Translations under genes and position numbers: made by a program | Notes under the pieces: model-generated | Seen by the model: the letters and a program-made list of their open reading frames with translations, nothing else | What the model was told of the DNA's origin: nothing | Databases searched by the model: none | NCBI RefSeq assembly: GCF_017873765.1 | Contig: NZ_JAGGKP010000002.1 | Coordinates: 248,001-312,000 of the forward strand | DNA: 64,000 nt | Source of the DNA: Paenibacillus sediminis | GTDB lineage: Bacteria; Bacillota; Bacilli; Paenibacillales; Paenibacillaceae | Reading direction: 5' to 3' | In this document: positions 35,741 through 44,432 of the stretch, piece after piece | Numbering within the stretch: position 1 is the stretch's first letter | How the letters are laid out: the number at the start of each line of letters is the position of its first letter

Positions 35741-36529
35741 TTACACATCCTTTGCAATAATCCATTGTAACATCGTATCCAATTGCTGTTCTCTCCACTT
35801 ACTTGGCATATCTTGATCACAAATCATGTAATCTATAGTTGAAATCGAACAAATTCGATAAAAAGATTCATAGCCTAGCTTTGAAGAATCAGCCATCAGA
35901 AATACCTGATTCGCTCGCTCAATCATAGCCGTCGAAACATTAGATTCTTCCAAGTCATAATCGGTTACTCCCTCAGCAGTAACGCCTCCACAAGAAAGAA
36001 ACACTTTATCGAATCTAAAATCTTTCAGCATTTTGCATGTCAATGCGCCTACAATTGATTTCTGTGCTGGATTCGTAACTCCACCAAGGACAATGACCTT
36101 GCCTTCAAACTCCTTATTTTCCAATCGATTATTTAATACTTCCGCCGCAGCAAGTGAATTGGTGACAATAGTGACTCCACGTACGGCACGTATAGCATTT
36201 GCTAAATGGATGTTAGTCGTACCAACATCAATCATGACCGTATCTCCGTCTTGAATGTACTCCGCTGCTTTATTGCCAATTGCTACCTTGGCATCATAGT
36301 TCAAATTCATTTTTTTCTCAAAATGAGGCTCGTTATTGGTTTGATGGTATTTTACAGCACCACCATGCACTCGTTTTAGTTTCTTCTCTTTTTCAAGGAT
36401 ATCTAAATCGCGTCTAATGGTTTCAGGGGTAACTCCTAAACTCTTTGCAAGATTTGCTACTAAAATCCGATCTTCTTTCTCCAGCTGTTCTAAAATATAC
36501 TCTTGTCGTTCCGTTGACAATACACTCAT
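35741..36529 (-). CDS. DeoR/GlpR-family transcriptional regulator
   Basis: A 262-residue regulator: N-terminal DeoR helix-turn-helix (ERQEYILEQLEKEDRILVAN, then LGVTPETIRRDLDILEKEKK, LKRVHGGAV) and a C-terminal sugar-phosphate-sensing DeoRC domain (DTVMIDVGTTNIHLA; VTNSLAAAEVL; LGGVTNPAQKSIVG). DeoR-type regulators respond to phosphorylated small molecules, which fits an operon for phosphoesters. It sits sixth in the operon, with start and stop overlapping or touching both neighbours, and probably acts on the heptad array upstream of the binding-protein gene. Confidence 0.93.
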   Translation of the reverse strand: MSVLSTERQEYILEQLEKEDRILVANLAKSLGVTPETIRRDLDILEKEKKLKRVHGGAVKYHQTNNEPHFEKKMNLNYDAKVAIGNKAAEYIQDGDTVMIDVGTTNIHLANAIRAVRGVTIVTNSLAAAEVLNNRLENKEFEGKVIVLGGVTNPAQKSIVGALTCKMLKDFRFDKVFLSCGGVTAEGVTDYDLEESNVSTAMIERANQVFLMADSSKLGYESFYRICSISTIDYMICDQDMPSKWREQQLDTMLQWIIAKDV

Positions 36530-37530
36530 GTCAGTGGAATCACATCCTCTTTATTGATATACAAAGTTTTGAGTTCATTCTCTTGCAATTTTTCATAGGA
36601 CTTGTGCAAGTGTTCTACTGTAACCGCTACTCCGCCAGATACGATCTCGTAACGTGTAATATTTCCAAGCGGCATAATGTTCTGAACTTTACCCGAGATT
36701 TTGTAGCCGTCCATAATGAATTCCGAACCGAATGCTTCTGGACGTACCGCATATAAATCGTGTGTAAATTGCGATTCATCCTTTATCAACAATGAAATTT
36801 GTTTTTTAGTTAAGACATTATAATTGCCTATAAACCGTGCCACAAATTCGTTAGCTGGTCGAGTATAAATGTCATGAGGCTTACCCTCTTGTGCAATGTG
36901 ACCTGCATTTAAAATGTAAATACGATCACTAACGGCCATCGCCTCTTCCTGGTCGTGTGTAACAAGAACCGTTGTCATGTTCAATTCTTGCTGAAGGGAA
37001 CGAAGAAGCTTTTGCAAGTTTTTCCGAATTTGTGCATCAAGTGCGCTTAACGGTTCATCAAGCAACAGCACTTTCGGCTCGGTTACGAGCGAACGCGCCA
37101 ATGCAACACGTTGTTGTTGACCTCCAGATAACTCACGCGGATATGCTTTTTCTTTGCCTTTTAGCTCAACAAGTTCAATCATACGCGACACTTTTTTTGC
37201 AATTACTTCTTTGTTCATCTTTTGCATCTTTAATCCGAATGCGATATTTTCTTCTACTGTCATGTTCGGAAAGAGGGCATAGGATTGAAAAACCATTCCC
37301 ACTTTACGATCTTTCGGCTTCACGTTTGTTACATCTTTGCCGTCGATCTTGATAATTCCTGCCTCTGGGGTTGTTAATCCTGCCAATATACGTAATAGTG
37401 TACTTTTACCGCAACCACTTGGACCTAACAAGGTGACGAACTCACCTTCCTCAAAAGCAAGGTTTAGATTGTGCAGTACTTGTTGATCATTAAACGACTT
37501 ATTTATATTTTCAATCGTTACATAACTCAT
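36526..37530 (-). CDS. ABC transporter ATPase (PotA/FbpC/PhnT-like)
   Basis: A 334-residue ATPase with Walker A GPSGCGKST, Q-loop MVFQSYALFPNMT, signature LSGGQQQR, Walker B VLLLDEPLSALD, and a C-terminal TOBE-like domain (from about 245). It belongs to the polyamine / Fe3+ / 2-aminoethylphosphonate group. ATG 37530 overlaps the upstream permease stop by four bases; a longer in-frame extension to 37608 lacks a ribosome binding site. With the two permeases and the binding protein it makes a complete importer. Confidence 0.92.
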   Translation of the reverse strand: MSYVTIENINKSFNDQQVLHNLNLAFEEGEFVTLLGPSGCGKSTLLRILAGLTTPEAGIIKIDGKDVTNVKPKDRKVGMVFQSYALFPNMTVEENIAFGLKMQKMNKEVIAKKVSRMIELVELKGKEKAYPRELSGGQQQRVALARSLVTEPKVLLLDEPLSALDAQIRKNLQKLLRSLQQELNMTTVLVTHDQEEAMAVSDRIYILNAGHIAQEGKPHDIYTRPANEFVARFIGNYNVLTKKQISLLIKDESQFTHDLYAVRPEAFGSEFIMDGYKISGKVQNIMPLGNITRYEIVSGGVAVTVEHLHKSYEKLQENELKTLYINKEDVIPLT

Positions 37531-38312
37531 CTTCCACCGCCCCCTTTTTTCGAACGAGTCACTCTTACAATAATGGTAGATAGAACACATATTAATAAGA
37601 AATAACACACGACGATCGCGCTCGCGATATGGCCGCTTGTATTTAGCTTTTGATAAAGGTAAGTTTGGATCGTCTCAAAATGTCCACCTGCCAACAAGTT
37701 CACTAATACAAATTCCCCAAATAAAATAGAGAAGGAAAGCAGAGATGAGACGATAATTCCTGACAAAATGTTAGGTATAATTACCTTAGAAAAAGCAGTA
37801 AACCGACTTGCCCCTAACATTTCGGCGGCTTCCATTAACGACTCGGCATGAATATTACGTAAGCTGTTGCGTGTCCCTTGATACATATAAGGAAGGATAC
37901 CCACGAAGTAAGCACCTACAGTGACCAGTATCATAGGAATCCTACTGCCAGAATAGGCTCTTATCAAACCTACTGCAATAATGACCCCAGGCATGGCATA
38001 CGTCATAACAATGAGCATTTGAATAAATTTCTCGAGCTTAGGCGCGTATAATACGATTGAGAAGATGGTGGGAACCATCACAACCAATCCTAACGCGGTT
38101 GCACTAAACGATAATAGAAGCGATCGACCTAATGCCTCTAAAAACCGCACATCTCCGAATAAATCACGATACCAGCCCAAGGTTAACCCCTCGGGAAGTA
38201 TGGTCTTGTGCCACTGTGTCGCAAATGAATAAATAAGCGTCGCCAATATAGGCACAAATAAATACAAAACGACAGCGCCAATCATGAAATAATGATAAAG
38301 TGGCCGTTTCAC
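37527..38312 (-). CDS. ABC transporter permease, second subunit
   Basis: A 261-residue permease of the PotC/PhnV/FbpB type with six helices and an EAA loop (LMEAAEMLGASRFTAFSKVI, then IPNILSGIIVSS). It starts with GTG behind GGAGGG and overlaps the preceding permease by four bases. It should pair with the neighbouring permease in the importer. Confidence 0.9.
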   Translation of the reverse strand: MKRPLYHYFMIGAVVLYLFVPILATLIYSFATQWHKTILPEGLTLGWYRDLFGDVRFLEALGRSLLLSFSATALGLVVMVPTIFSIVLYAPKLEKFIQMLIVMTYAMPGVIIAVGLIRAYSGSRIPMILVTVGAYFVGILPYMYQGTRNSLRNIHAESLMEAAEMLGASRFTAFSKVIIPNILSGIIVSSLLSFSILFGEFVLVNLLAGGHFETIQTYLYQKLNTSGHIASAIVVCYFLLICVLSTIIVRVTRSKKGGGGR

Positions 38313-39154
38313 AATAAATCCCTCCGAACCTTACGGGTTAACCACTCATTTATGAACATAGCAATGATTAACGTTAAGCCTAATAAGACTGCTAACGCAC
38401 TGCCTAGTTCAGGTCTGGCAAAAATATCTCCAGTCGTCAAAGCTCCGACTCGAATCGTTACAAGATTATAAGTACTACCTGTTAATGCATAGGCTGATGC
38501 ATATGCTCCCATGGCATTGGCAAACAAAATGCTGAAGGTACCTGCCACACTTGGCAGCATGACTGGCGCACCGATCCTTACCCAGAACTGTAACGACGAA
38601 GCTCCGAGGAGTGAAGCCGCTTCCTTCCACCCCGCTTGAACACCTTGGTACACTGGATAGAGCAGCATTACAGCGAGCGGCAGTTGAAAATACACATAAA
38701 TCAAAATCAACCCCGACCAAGAATATAAATTAAATGAACTTAGTGTCTCCCATCCCCACGCTCGAAAGAGCAACGTAAATAAACCGCTGTTTCCAAGTAA
38801 AACAATGAAAGCAAACGCTAATGGAATGCCTGCAAAATTTGATGTCAAATTGGCGAATATTAATATTCGATCTTGAATGTTTTTAGAGAAAAGAGTAATC
38901 GAATAGGCAGCGAATATAGCCATTACCATAGCTATTAAACTGGACAGCAGGGAAATCATAATGCTGTTTTTAAAAGCTTGATGATAATAAAAATTTTGAA
39001 AGATTTCCGCATACTGATTAAATGTAAATCCTGTTCCCCCATCGCCTTGAAAACTTGCATAAATCATTGAGAATAAAGGGATGAACAAAAACAAAGCTAT
39101 AAGTATAAAAAACGGAATGATGCTAACGAAGAGCATCCCATTTATACGTTTCAA
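38309..39154 (-). CDS. ABC transporter permease, first subunit
   Basis: A 281-residue permease with six helices and an EAA-type loop (WKEAASLLGASSLQFWVRIG, then APVMLPSVAGTF). The TTG at 39154 is preferred since AAAGGAG lies eight bases before it; the alternative start at 39172 would put that site inside the gene. The family is shared with spermidine, iron and aminoethylphosphonate importers. Confidence 0.88.
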   Translation of the reverse strand: MKRINGMLFVSIIPFFILIALFLFIPLFSMIYASFQGDGGTGFTFNQYAEIFQNFYYHQAFKNSIMISLLSSLIAMVMAIFAAYSITLFSKNIQDRILIFANLTSNFAGIPLAFAFIVLLGNSGLFTLLFRAWGWETLSSFNLYSWSGLILIYVYFQLPLAVMLLYPVYQGVQAGWKEAASLLGASSLQFWVRIGAPVMLPSVAGTFSILFANAMGAYASAYALTGSTYNLVTIRVGALTTGDIFARPELGSALAVLLGLTLIIAMFINEWLTRKVRRDLL

Positions 39155-39193
39155 CTTGACAGCTCCTTTCAAAGTGGAAAGGGCGTCTTCTAT

Positions 39194-40024
39194 TTAAGAA
39201 GACGCCTTTGTTAATCCAGGAATAACTAATGATTGCATGGCCGCAGATGGTTTAATATTTAACAGCTCACATGCTAAAGGCGCAATCTGTAGTTGAGGGA
39301 TGATTTCTTCATATACTCCAGCCGTCACTCTATCACTGATAATAAATAACGGCACGTCTCGATCTGCAGAAGTTGTACCTCCATGCTGTCCATCGTTATT
39401 CATACCATGGTCAGCTGTTACGATAATCTGATAACCAGCCTCGAGCCAATGTGGAATGATATTCGCTAGAACGATATCAATGGCGATAGCTCGATTCCGA
39501 TATCCGGCTGAATCGGCTGTAAATTTATGACCATCATCATCTACATTCATTGAATGTACGTATAAGAAATCTGGCGTATACTTTTGAAGAAGATAATTAG
39601 CATCTGCAAACAAATGACTATCCGGATAATGATCCTCCCAATAGAAGATGCCTCGCTCAATCGGTTTGGAATCATCGAGTTGGATCCGATCTGTCAGTAC
39701 ATTAAAGGGGGCTGAGTTGTACAGTTCGCTAACCCAGTAATAAGATGCTGTCGCATTACTTAGTCCATTTTTTTTGGTTAAATGAAACAAACTTTCCTCT
39801 TTTGACAATCGAACGGTCTGATTGGATGTAATTCCATTTTGATAAGCTGGCGTACCCGTTAATAGAACTTCATAGAGCGGACGTGATAGGCTCGGTAATT
39901 CTGACTTCACCTTATATCTGGCCGCTTTTCCTTGTTCAATAAGGTGATGCATATACCCCATTTGAGATACCGCGGTGTCGTAACGTAAGCCATCAATCAT
40001 TATAAAAATTAGTTTATTTGACAT
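39194..40024 (-). CDS. Alkaline-phosphatase-superfamily phosphodiesterase/phosphohydrolase
   Basis: A 276-residue enzyme of the nucleotide pyrophosphatase/phosphodiesterase-like branch of the alkaline phosphatase superfamily. Metal and nucleophile motifs are visible: IMIDGLRYD (metal Asp), LPSLSRPLYEVLLTGT (nucleophile region), SMNVDDDGHKFT (Asp and His), and VTADHGMNNDGQHGG (Asp-His and final His). No signal peptide is seen, so it acts inside the cell on an imported compound. Phosphonoacetate hydrolase also belongs here. It overlaps the binding-protein gene by 11 bases. Confidence 0.88.
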   Translation of the reverse strand: MSNKLIFIMIDGLRYDTAVSQMGYMHHLIEQGKAARYKVKSELPSLSRPLYEVLLTGTPAYQNGITSNQTVRLSKEESLFHLTKKNGLSNATASYYWVSELYNSAPFNVLTDRIQLDDSKPIERGIFYWEDHYPDSHLFADANYLLQKYTPDFLYVHSMNVDDDGHKFTADSAGYRNRAIAIDIVLANIIPHWLEAGYQIIVTADHGMNNDGQHGGTTSADRDVPLFIISDRVTAGVYEEIIPQLQIAPLACELLNIKPSAAMQSLVIPGLTKASS

Positions 40025-41114
40025 TCGTTAACACCTGCTCTTGCCATAATTGCATCAATTTCTTAGTCGTCTCTTCCCATGTTTTCATATCAGACACAGG
40101 ATGAACGTTTTTGTACATTTCATTTGGAAGAAGCTTAGCCTTTGCGTCTTCTGGCAATTTAACATTCTCACGAATAGGACGTGCATATCCGCGAGCCAGG
40201 TTCGCTTGCCCTTCATCCGATAAAATATATTCACGCGCCAGCATTGCCGCATAAGGATGCTTAGCATACTTGTTAATTACTGTTGTGTATCCAGACATAA
40301 CAGATCCATCTTGTGGAATAACGATATCAAAGCGATTTTTATCAATTTGATCACGATAACCAAGAGCATTGAAATCCCAAACAATCGCTACATCTACTTC
40401 GCCTTTTTCTAGTGCCGTCAGACTTGGATCTGTTGTACGCAGACGACCTTGCTTCGCTAATTTATTAAAGAAGTCGATACCTGGCTGAATATTTTTCTCA
40501 TTGCCGCCATTAGCATAAGCAGCAGCCAATACAGCAAACTGGGCTTGGTTCGCTTTTAATACGTCACCAACGGTTACTTTATAATTTCCGCTTTCAAGAT
40601 CTTTCCATGATTTCGGACTGTTTTTTACATTGTTTTTATCCGTAATGAAAGCAATTGACCCCGTATATCCTAATACCCAATGACCGTCATTATCCTTTGC
40701 CCATTTCGGAATATCGTCCCAATGAGACGTTTTGTAAGCGAGCGTTAAGTCTTTTTCCTTAGCTAATGGACCAAACGCTATACCGACATCCCCGATATCT
40801 GCTGTTGCATTATCCTTTTCGGATTCAAATTTCGCTAACTCCTCTGCACTGGACATATCAGTATCTGAATGTTTAATTCCGTATTTGGTCTGGAGATCTT
40901 CCCACGTACCTTTCCAGTTTGCCCATGCATCCGGCATACCTACTGAATTCAGTTGGCCTTCTTCCTTAGCCTTCTTCGTTATTTCTTCAACCGAAAGCTT
41001 GTTATAGTCTACTGAATTAGAAGAAGAAGCCTCTTGCTTGCTAGAACATCCAGCAATAATAGATAGAGATAGAACACCAACCGTTGCCATTTTCAACAAT
41101 TTACTTATTTTCAT
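40014..41114 (-). CDS. ABC transporter substrate-binding lipoprotein
   Basis: A 366-residue lipoprotein (signal ending LSIIAGCSS) of the extracellular solute-binding family 1/8 type used by Fe3+, polyamine and aminoethylphosphonate importers. Landmarks are NSVGMPDAWANWKGTWEDLQ, DVGIAFGPLAKEKDL, VLGYTGSIAFITDKNNV and AIVWDFNALGYRDQI. There is no Tyr-rich iron site of the FbpA type that I can identify, so iron is unlikely. It is first in the operon, behind AGGAGG and an array of DeoR-type heptads. Confidence 0.9.
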   Translation of the reverse strand: MKISKLLKMATVGVLSLSIIAGCSSKQEASSSNSVDYNKLSVEEITKKAKEEGQLNSVGMPDAWANWKGTWEDLQTKYGIKHSDTDMSSAEELAKFESEKDNATADIGDVGIAFGPLAKEKDLTLAYKTSHWDDIPKWAKDNDGHWVLGYTGSIAFITDKNNVKNSPKSWKDLESGNYKVTVGDVLKANQAQFAVLAAAYANGGNEKNIQPGIDFFNKLAKQGRLRTTDPSLTALEKGEVDVAIVWDFNALGYRDQIDKNRFDIVIPQDGSVMSGYTTVINKYAKHPYAAMLAREYILSDEGQANLARGYARPIRENVKLPEDAKAKLLPNEMYKNVHPVSDMKTWEETTKKLMQLWQEQVLTNVK

Positions 41115-41133
41115 GGGAACGAACCTCCTGTGT

Positions 41134-41207
41134 TTTGTTTTTGTTTGTTTTAATTTGTTTTACAAATAAAATGATACAGAAACAAAGTAAAAAAAGTATC
41201 AAACAAA
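41134..41207. promoter_or_regulatory. Array of TTTGTTT/AAACAAA heptads, probable DeoR-family operator
   Basis: TTTGTTT occurs at 41134, 41140, 41144 and 41154, and its complement AAACAAA at 41180 and 41201, all within 74 bases upstream of the operon. Repeated short AT-rich elements of this kind are typical targets of DeoR-family repressors, and the operon encodes one. Confidence 0.65.
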
Positions 41208-41626
41208 TGTAAAACATATGTAAAGATTACAGTGACGCAATCGTGAATTGTAATTATTGGACATGCATTACCCAGATCAGAGGACGCTACATGATAGATG
41301 CTATTTAAGATATAGATCAGTATTCGATCTGTTCTCCCTTTCCCTGAAATGGGCGGAAAATTCATACGAGGACCGTGGTCCATAAACAAAAAGGGACTCA
41401 TGCGCTGAAGATTACTTCGCAGCGGAAGGTAGTTGCTTACGCGAATATCACCGACTGGGAAAAGCTCAGAGCCGTTTATAGTGAGTCATCTAAATCAATC
41501 CTTTATCTTAAATTCAAAATTGAACCGTATAATATCTTAATTTAAAGATTAATTCTGCCATGTGTACAGCCCTTTTCAATAAAACTAACAGAGCAGTAGA
41601 CTCTTTTTAACTTAGGGAAGATATAT
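41208..41626. other. Gene-poor intergenic stretch with a possible coding remnant
   Basis: I see no complete gene. On the plus strand 41348-41545 is open for 65 codons (KIHTRTVVHKQKGTHALKIT, then KVVAYANITDWEKLRAVYSE) without a ribosome binding site or ATG. It reads like protein text, perhaps a LytTR-like fragment, but I cannot identify it. Confidence 0.3.
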
Positions 41627-41654
41627 AAAAAAATCCCCTGCAATCTGCAGGAGA
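41627..41654 (-). terminator. Intrinsic terminator of the 116-residue gene
   Basis: Reverse strand CTCCTGCA-GAT-TGCAGGGGATTTTTTT. Confidence 0.88.
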
Positions 41655-41671
41655 TTCACTTCACTTATAGA

Positions 41672-42022
41672 TTATTTCATTTCAACCGAAGAAATGAGTA
41701 TACCGTTACTATCGACTAAGCCCAGCTCATAAGCTCTTGAAATCGTGAGAAACCGTTGCCTTGCAAAACAGTCTGTACCGTTGTGCTGTTCATATATCTG
41801 ATTGTTTCTAACTTCCTCAGCAGAAACAGGACGCGTGTAATTGTGATTGACTGCTTGATCCTTATGGATCGCATCCATAAATTGTTCAAAGCTCATGGAT
41901 TCCTTGTTGTCATATCCGTTTCCGGTGACTTGACTCTGTACACGATTTGCAATAACAAGCTTCGTGTAAGCAGCATAATCCGCAGTGAACTTTCCATTTC
42001 CATCTGTAGCTTTGATAGCCAT
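41672..42022 (-). CDS. Hypothetical protein, 116 residues
   Basis: I do not recognise the family. The soluble product starts MAIKATDGNGKFTADYAAYT and contains MSFEQFMDAIHKDQ, TRPVSAEEVRNNQIYEQHNG and a C-terminal RQRFLTISRAYELGLVDSNG. It has no signal peptide or membrane segment. AGGAGG lies eight bases before the ATG and a terminator follows the stop, so it is a real single gene. No function is proposed. Confidence 0.75.
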   Translation of the reverse strand: MAIKATDGNGKFTADYAAYTKLVIANRVQSQVTGNGYDNKESMSFEQFMDAIHKDQAVNHNYTRPVSAEEVRNNQIYEQHNGTDCFARQRFLTISRAYELGLVDSNGILISSVEMK

Positions 42023-42184
42023 TTGTCATACCTCCTAAAAAGACGCTTATTTCATTTATCGGCATATTATATAAAAATGTTATATTTTGGTCATAGACTA
42101 GCTGTTTTTACAAATCAAACACTAGGAACACTGAAAAAAATTAAGTTAGAACGGATTTATTAAATTTAAGGAAAAATAATACAG

Positions 42185-42215
42185 AAAAAAGGATGCCACT
42201 GATGCATCCCTTTTT
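42185..42215 (-). terminator. Intrinsic terminator of fdhA
   Basis: Reverse strand GGGATGC-ATCAGTG-GCATCCTTTTTT. Confidence 0.9.
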
Positions 42216-42239
42216 ACATGTTATTCCAAATATATTTTT

Positions 42240-43457
42240 TTATCTTTTGACTAGGTTATGAGGGTCGATAACAAACTTTTTCGAAGCGCCTTGGTCGAAC
42301 TCAGTGTATGCAGCAGGCGCTTGATCGAGCGATATCAAAGTCGCATTGACCGCTTTTGCGATTTGTGCTCTTCCGCTGAGGATGGACATCATCAAATCAC
42401 GATGATATTGCATCACTGGTGTTTGCCCAGTTACAAAAGTATGTGCTTTGGCCCAGCCTAAACCAATACGTATTTTTAAAGTTCCGACTTTTGCATCTGC
42501 ATCAACAGCACCTGGGTCTCCAGTTACATATAGGCCAGGAATACCAAGTCTTCCGGCTGCCCGTGTCACTTCCATAATAGAATTAAGCACTGTCGCAGGC
42601 GCCTCTCCATGATTGTGGCCATGACCGTGTGCTTCAAAACCTACGCAGTCAATGGCACAGTCCACTTCAGGCACTCCTAATATTTGTTCAATTTGCTCCG
42701 CTAAATTGGCATGCTCACGTAAATTTACAGTTTCGCAGCCAAAGCTTCTAGCTTGTGCTAATCTTTCGCTGTTCAAGTCACCTACAATGACCACAGCTGC
42801 ACCGAGCAACTGAGCAGAATGGGCCGCAGCCAAACCGACAGGACCAGCGCCTGCAACATAAACCGTCGTACCAGGCTTGACGCCTGCACTGACCGCGCCG
42901 TGATATCCCGTAGGGAATATATCCGAGAGCATCGTCAAATCAAGAATTTTCTCCATCGCCTGATCTTTATCTGGGAATTTAAGCAATTGGAAGTCAGCAT
43001 AAGGTACCATGACGTATTCCGACTGTCCTCCAACCCAGCCACCCATATCCACATAACCATATGCAGAGCCAGGGCGATCTGGATTGACATTCACACAAAC
43101 ATGCGTGTTGCGCTCTTTACAGTTCCGACAACGACCACATGCAATATTAAACGGAACGGAGACGAGATCTCCCTTTTTAATAAACTCCACATCACGGCCG
43201 ACTTCAATCACCTCTCCGGTAATCTCATGCCCTAATACTAATCCGCTCGGAGCCGTCGTACGACCTCTCACCATATGTTGGTCACTGCCGCAAATATTTG
43301 TCGTAACCACCTTCAAAATGACGCCATGATCACATTTTCTGCCGACGTTCAGCGGGTTAACACCCGGTCCATCCCGCAAAATTAATTCAGGGTAACTAAT
43401 ATCCCGAACCTCCACCTTTCCAGGTCCTACATAAGCAACCGCTCGATTCCCTGACAT
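42240..43457 (-). CDS. fdhA: Glutathione-independent formaldehyde dehydrogenase (zinc alcohol dehydrogenase family)
   Basis: A 405-residue zinc-dependent dehydrogenase. It shows the catalytic Cys in TTNICGSDQHMVRGR, GHEITGEVIEVG, the structural zinc loop ACGRCRNCKERNTHVC, and the Rossmann motif VAGAGPVGLAAA. Length and the insert near VGFEAHGHGHNHGEA match the Pseudomonas putida-type formaldehyde dismutase/dehydrogenase group, which oxidises formaldehyde with NAD and no glutathione. AAAGGAG precedes the ATG. It is a single gene; a dispersed repeat lies 136 bases upstream. Confidence 0.92.
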   Translation of the reverse strand: MSGNRAVAYVGPGKVEVRDISYPELILRDGPGVNPLNVGRKCDHGVILKVVTTNICGSDQHMVRGRTTAPSGLVLGHEITGEVIEVGRDVEFIKKGDLVSVPFNIACGRCRNCKERNTHVCVNVNPDRPGSAYGYVDMGGWVGGQSEYVMVPYADFQLLKFPDKDQAMEKILDLTMLSDIFPTGYHGAVSAGVKPGTTVYVAGAGPVGLAAAHSAQLLGAAVVIVGDLNSERLAQARSFGCETVNLREHANLAEQIEQILGVPEVDCAIDCVGFEAHGHGHNHGEAPATVLNSIMEVTRAAGRLGIPGLYVTGDPGAVDADAKVGTLKIRIGLGWAKAHTFVTGQTPVMQYHRDLMMSILSGRAQIAKAVNATLISLDQAPAAYTEFDQGASKKFVIDPHNLVKR

Positions 43458-43592
43458 GCACCCTCTCTCCTTTGCCTTGAAATTTGAACTGCTAGTTACA
43501 ATTTCCCAGTAAAAGAACCACTCCGTGTAAATAAAACGCTTTCAATTAGAGATGGCCATCTATTGGTAAAATTGTGCGTTCTAATGGACGAC

Positions 43593-43612
43593 GCATAACC
43601 ACTATACGTCCC
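43593..43612. repeat. Dispersed intergenic repeat, copy 2
   Basis: Identical over 20 bases to 34557-34576, upstream of fdhA. A GGACG at 43577-43581 could pair with CGTCC inside this copy; the first copy lacks that pairing. Confidence 0.7.
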
Positions 43613-43678
43613 CACAACGCCCGATATGCCAAAATTTATTATTAAATTGATGTTACATGAATTTTTTGGCACAACATT

Positions 43679-43714
43679 AAAAAATGCCCGCTGAACTGAA
43701 CTCAGAAGGCATTT
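43679..43714 (-). terminator. Intrinsic terminator of the cotB-like operon
   Basis: Reverse strand AAATGCC and GGCATTTTTT arms flank an inner CTGA/TCAG stem. Confidence 0.8.
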
Positions 43715-43725
43715 CTAGCACCTAT

Positions 43726-44406
43726 TCATTTGTATATATTAGATAAACGAACCATTTTTATATGTTCAATATTCCAGTAAAATGGTTTTTGATCTGCTGT
43801 AATCACTTCTGCTATGTGGTTTTGGACACTTTTAAGTAAACCAACTTTATCGGGGTGACTCCCCCCATCAAACACGACGATTTCCCCCTCCATATTTTTC
43901 AGCTGTTCTTCAAAAGTATTGCCTAACTTCATATGAGTGGTGTTAACCGGTAAAGTCTCCTTTTTCAAGGAATAAGGCATTGCAATATGAGGGTAAGGAA
44001 TCAACCATTTCAAATGGAAAATCGGGATAAGCAGCGTTCTGTGTACAGTAGAGAAATAGACAAAATAGTTGTCGAACACCTCAGTGACATATCCGTAAAT
44101 GGATTGGCTGCCAGAGAGAAAAATTTGCAAGAGCATCTCCTTAGATTCTCTTAAAACCTCTTGGTATGACAATTCGTTCTCAGTTGACCGATTAGCTCGC
44201 TCCTCAGGCATTTGAACCATTTGTTGCAATGATTTCATAGAAGGCCTGATATTACGTATATGTCGGAATGGGATATATAGGTAATTTGTGCCATCGAAAA
44301 TGACGACGACATCCGGACCACAATCGATTAAGACTCCTAGCCGTTCTATTTGACCGGATAGTTCCAACTCAATGTTCTTACCCATGATGGAACTTAAGAA
44401 GTTCAT
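43726..44406 (-). CDS. CotB-like/Sm-like repeat protein, probable spore coat-associated
   Basis: A 226-residue soluble protein with at least two copies of a beta-strand repeat: IELELSGQIERLGVLIDCGP then YLYIPFRHIRNIRPS, and GSQSIYGYVTEVFDNYFVYF then LLIPIFHLKWLIPYP. The pattern (gain of function step G-x-L/V, then a hydrophobic strand, then IPxxHI) mirrors the CotB-type repeats encoded upstream in the same operon. I do not know a name for it. GGGAGG precedes the ATG; it follows the ArsB-like gene by 26 bases and is closed by a terminator. Confidence 0.7.
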   Translation of the reverse strand: MNFLSSIMGKNIELELSGQIERLGVLIDCGPDVVVIFDGTNYLYIPFRHIRNIRPSMKSLQQMVQMPEERANRSTENELSYQEVLRESKEMLLQIFLSGSQSIYGYVTEVFDNYFVYFSTVHRTLLIPIFHLKWLIPYPHIAMPYSLKKETLPVNTTHMKLGNTFEEQLKNMEGEIVVFDGGSHPDKVGLLKSVQNHIAEVITADQKPFYWNIEHIKMVRLSNIYK

Positions 44407-44432
44407 CTACAATTTACCTCCCATTCGATAAT

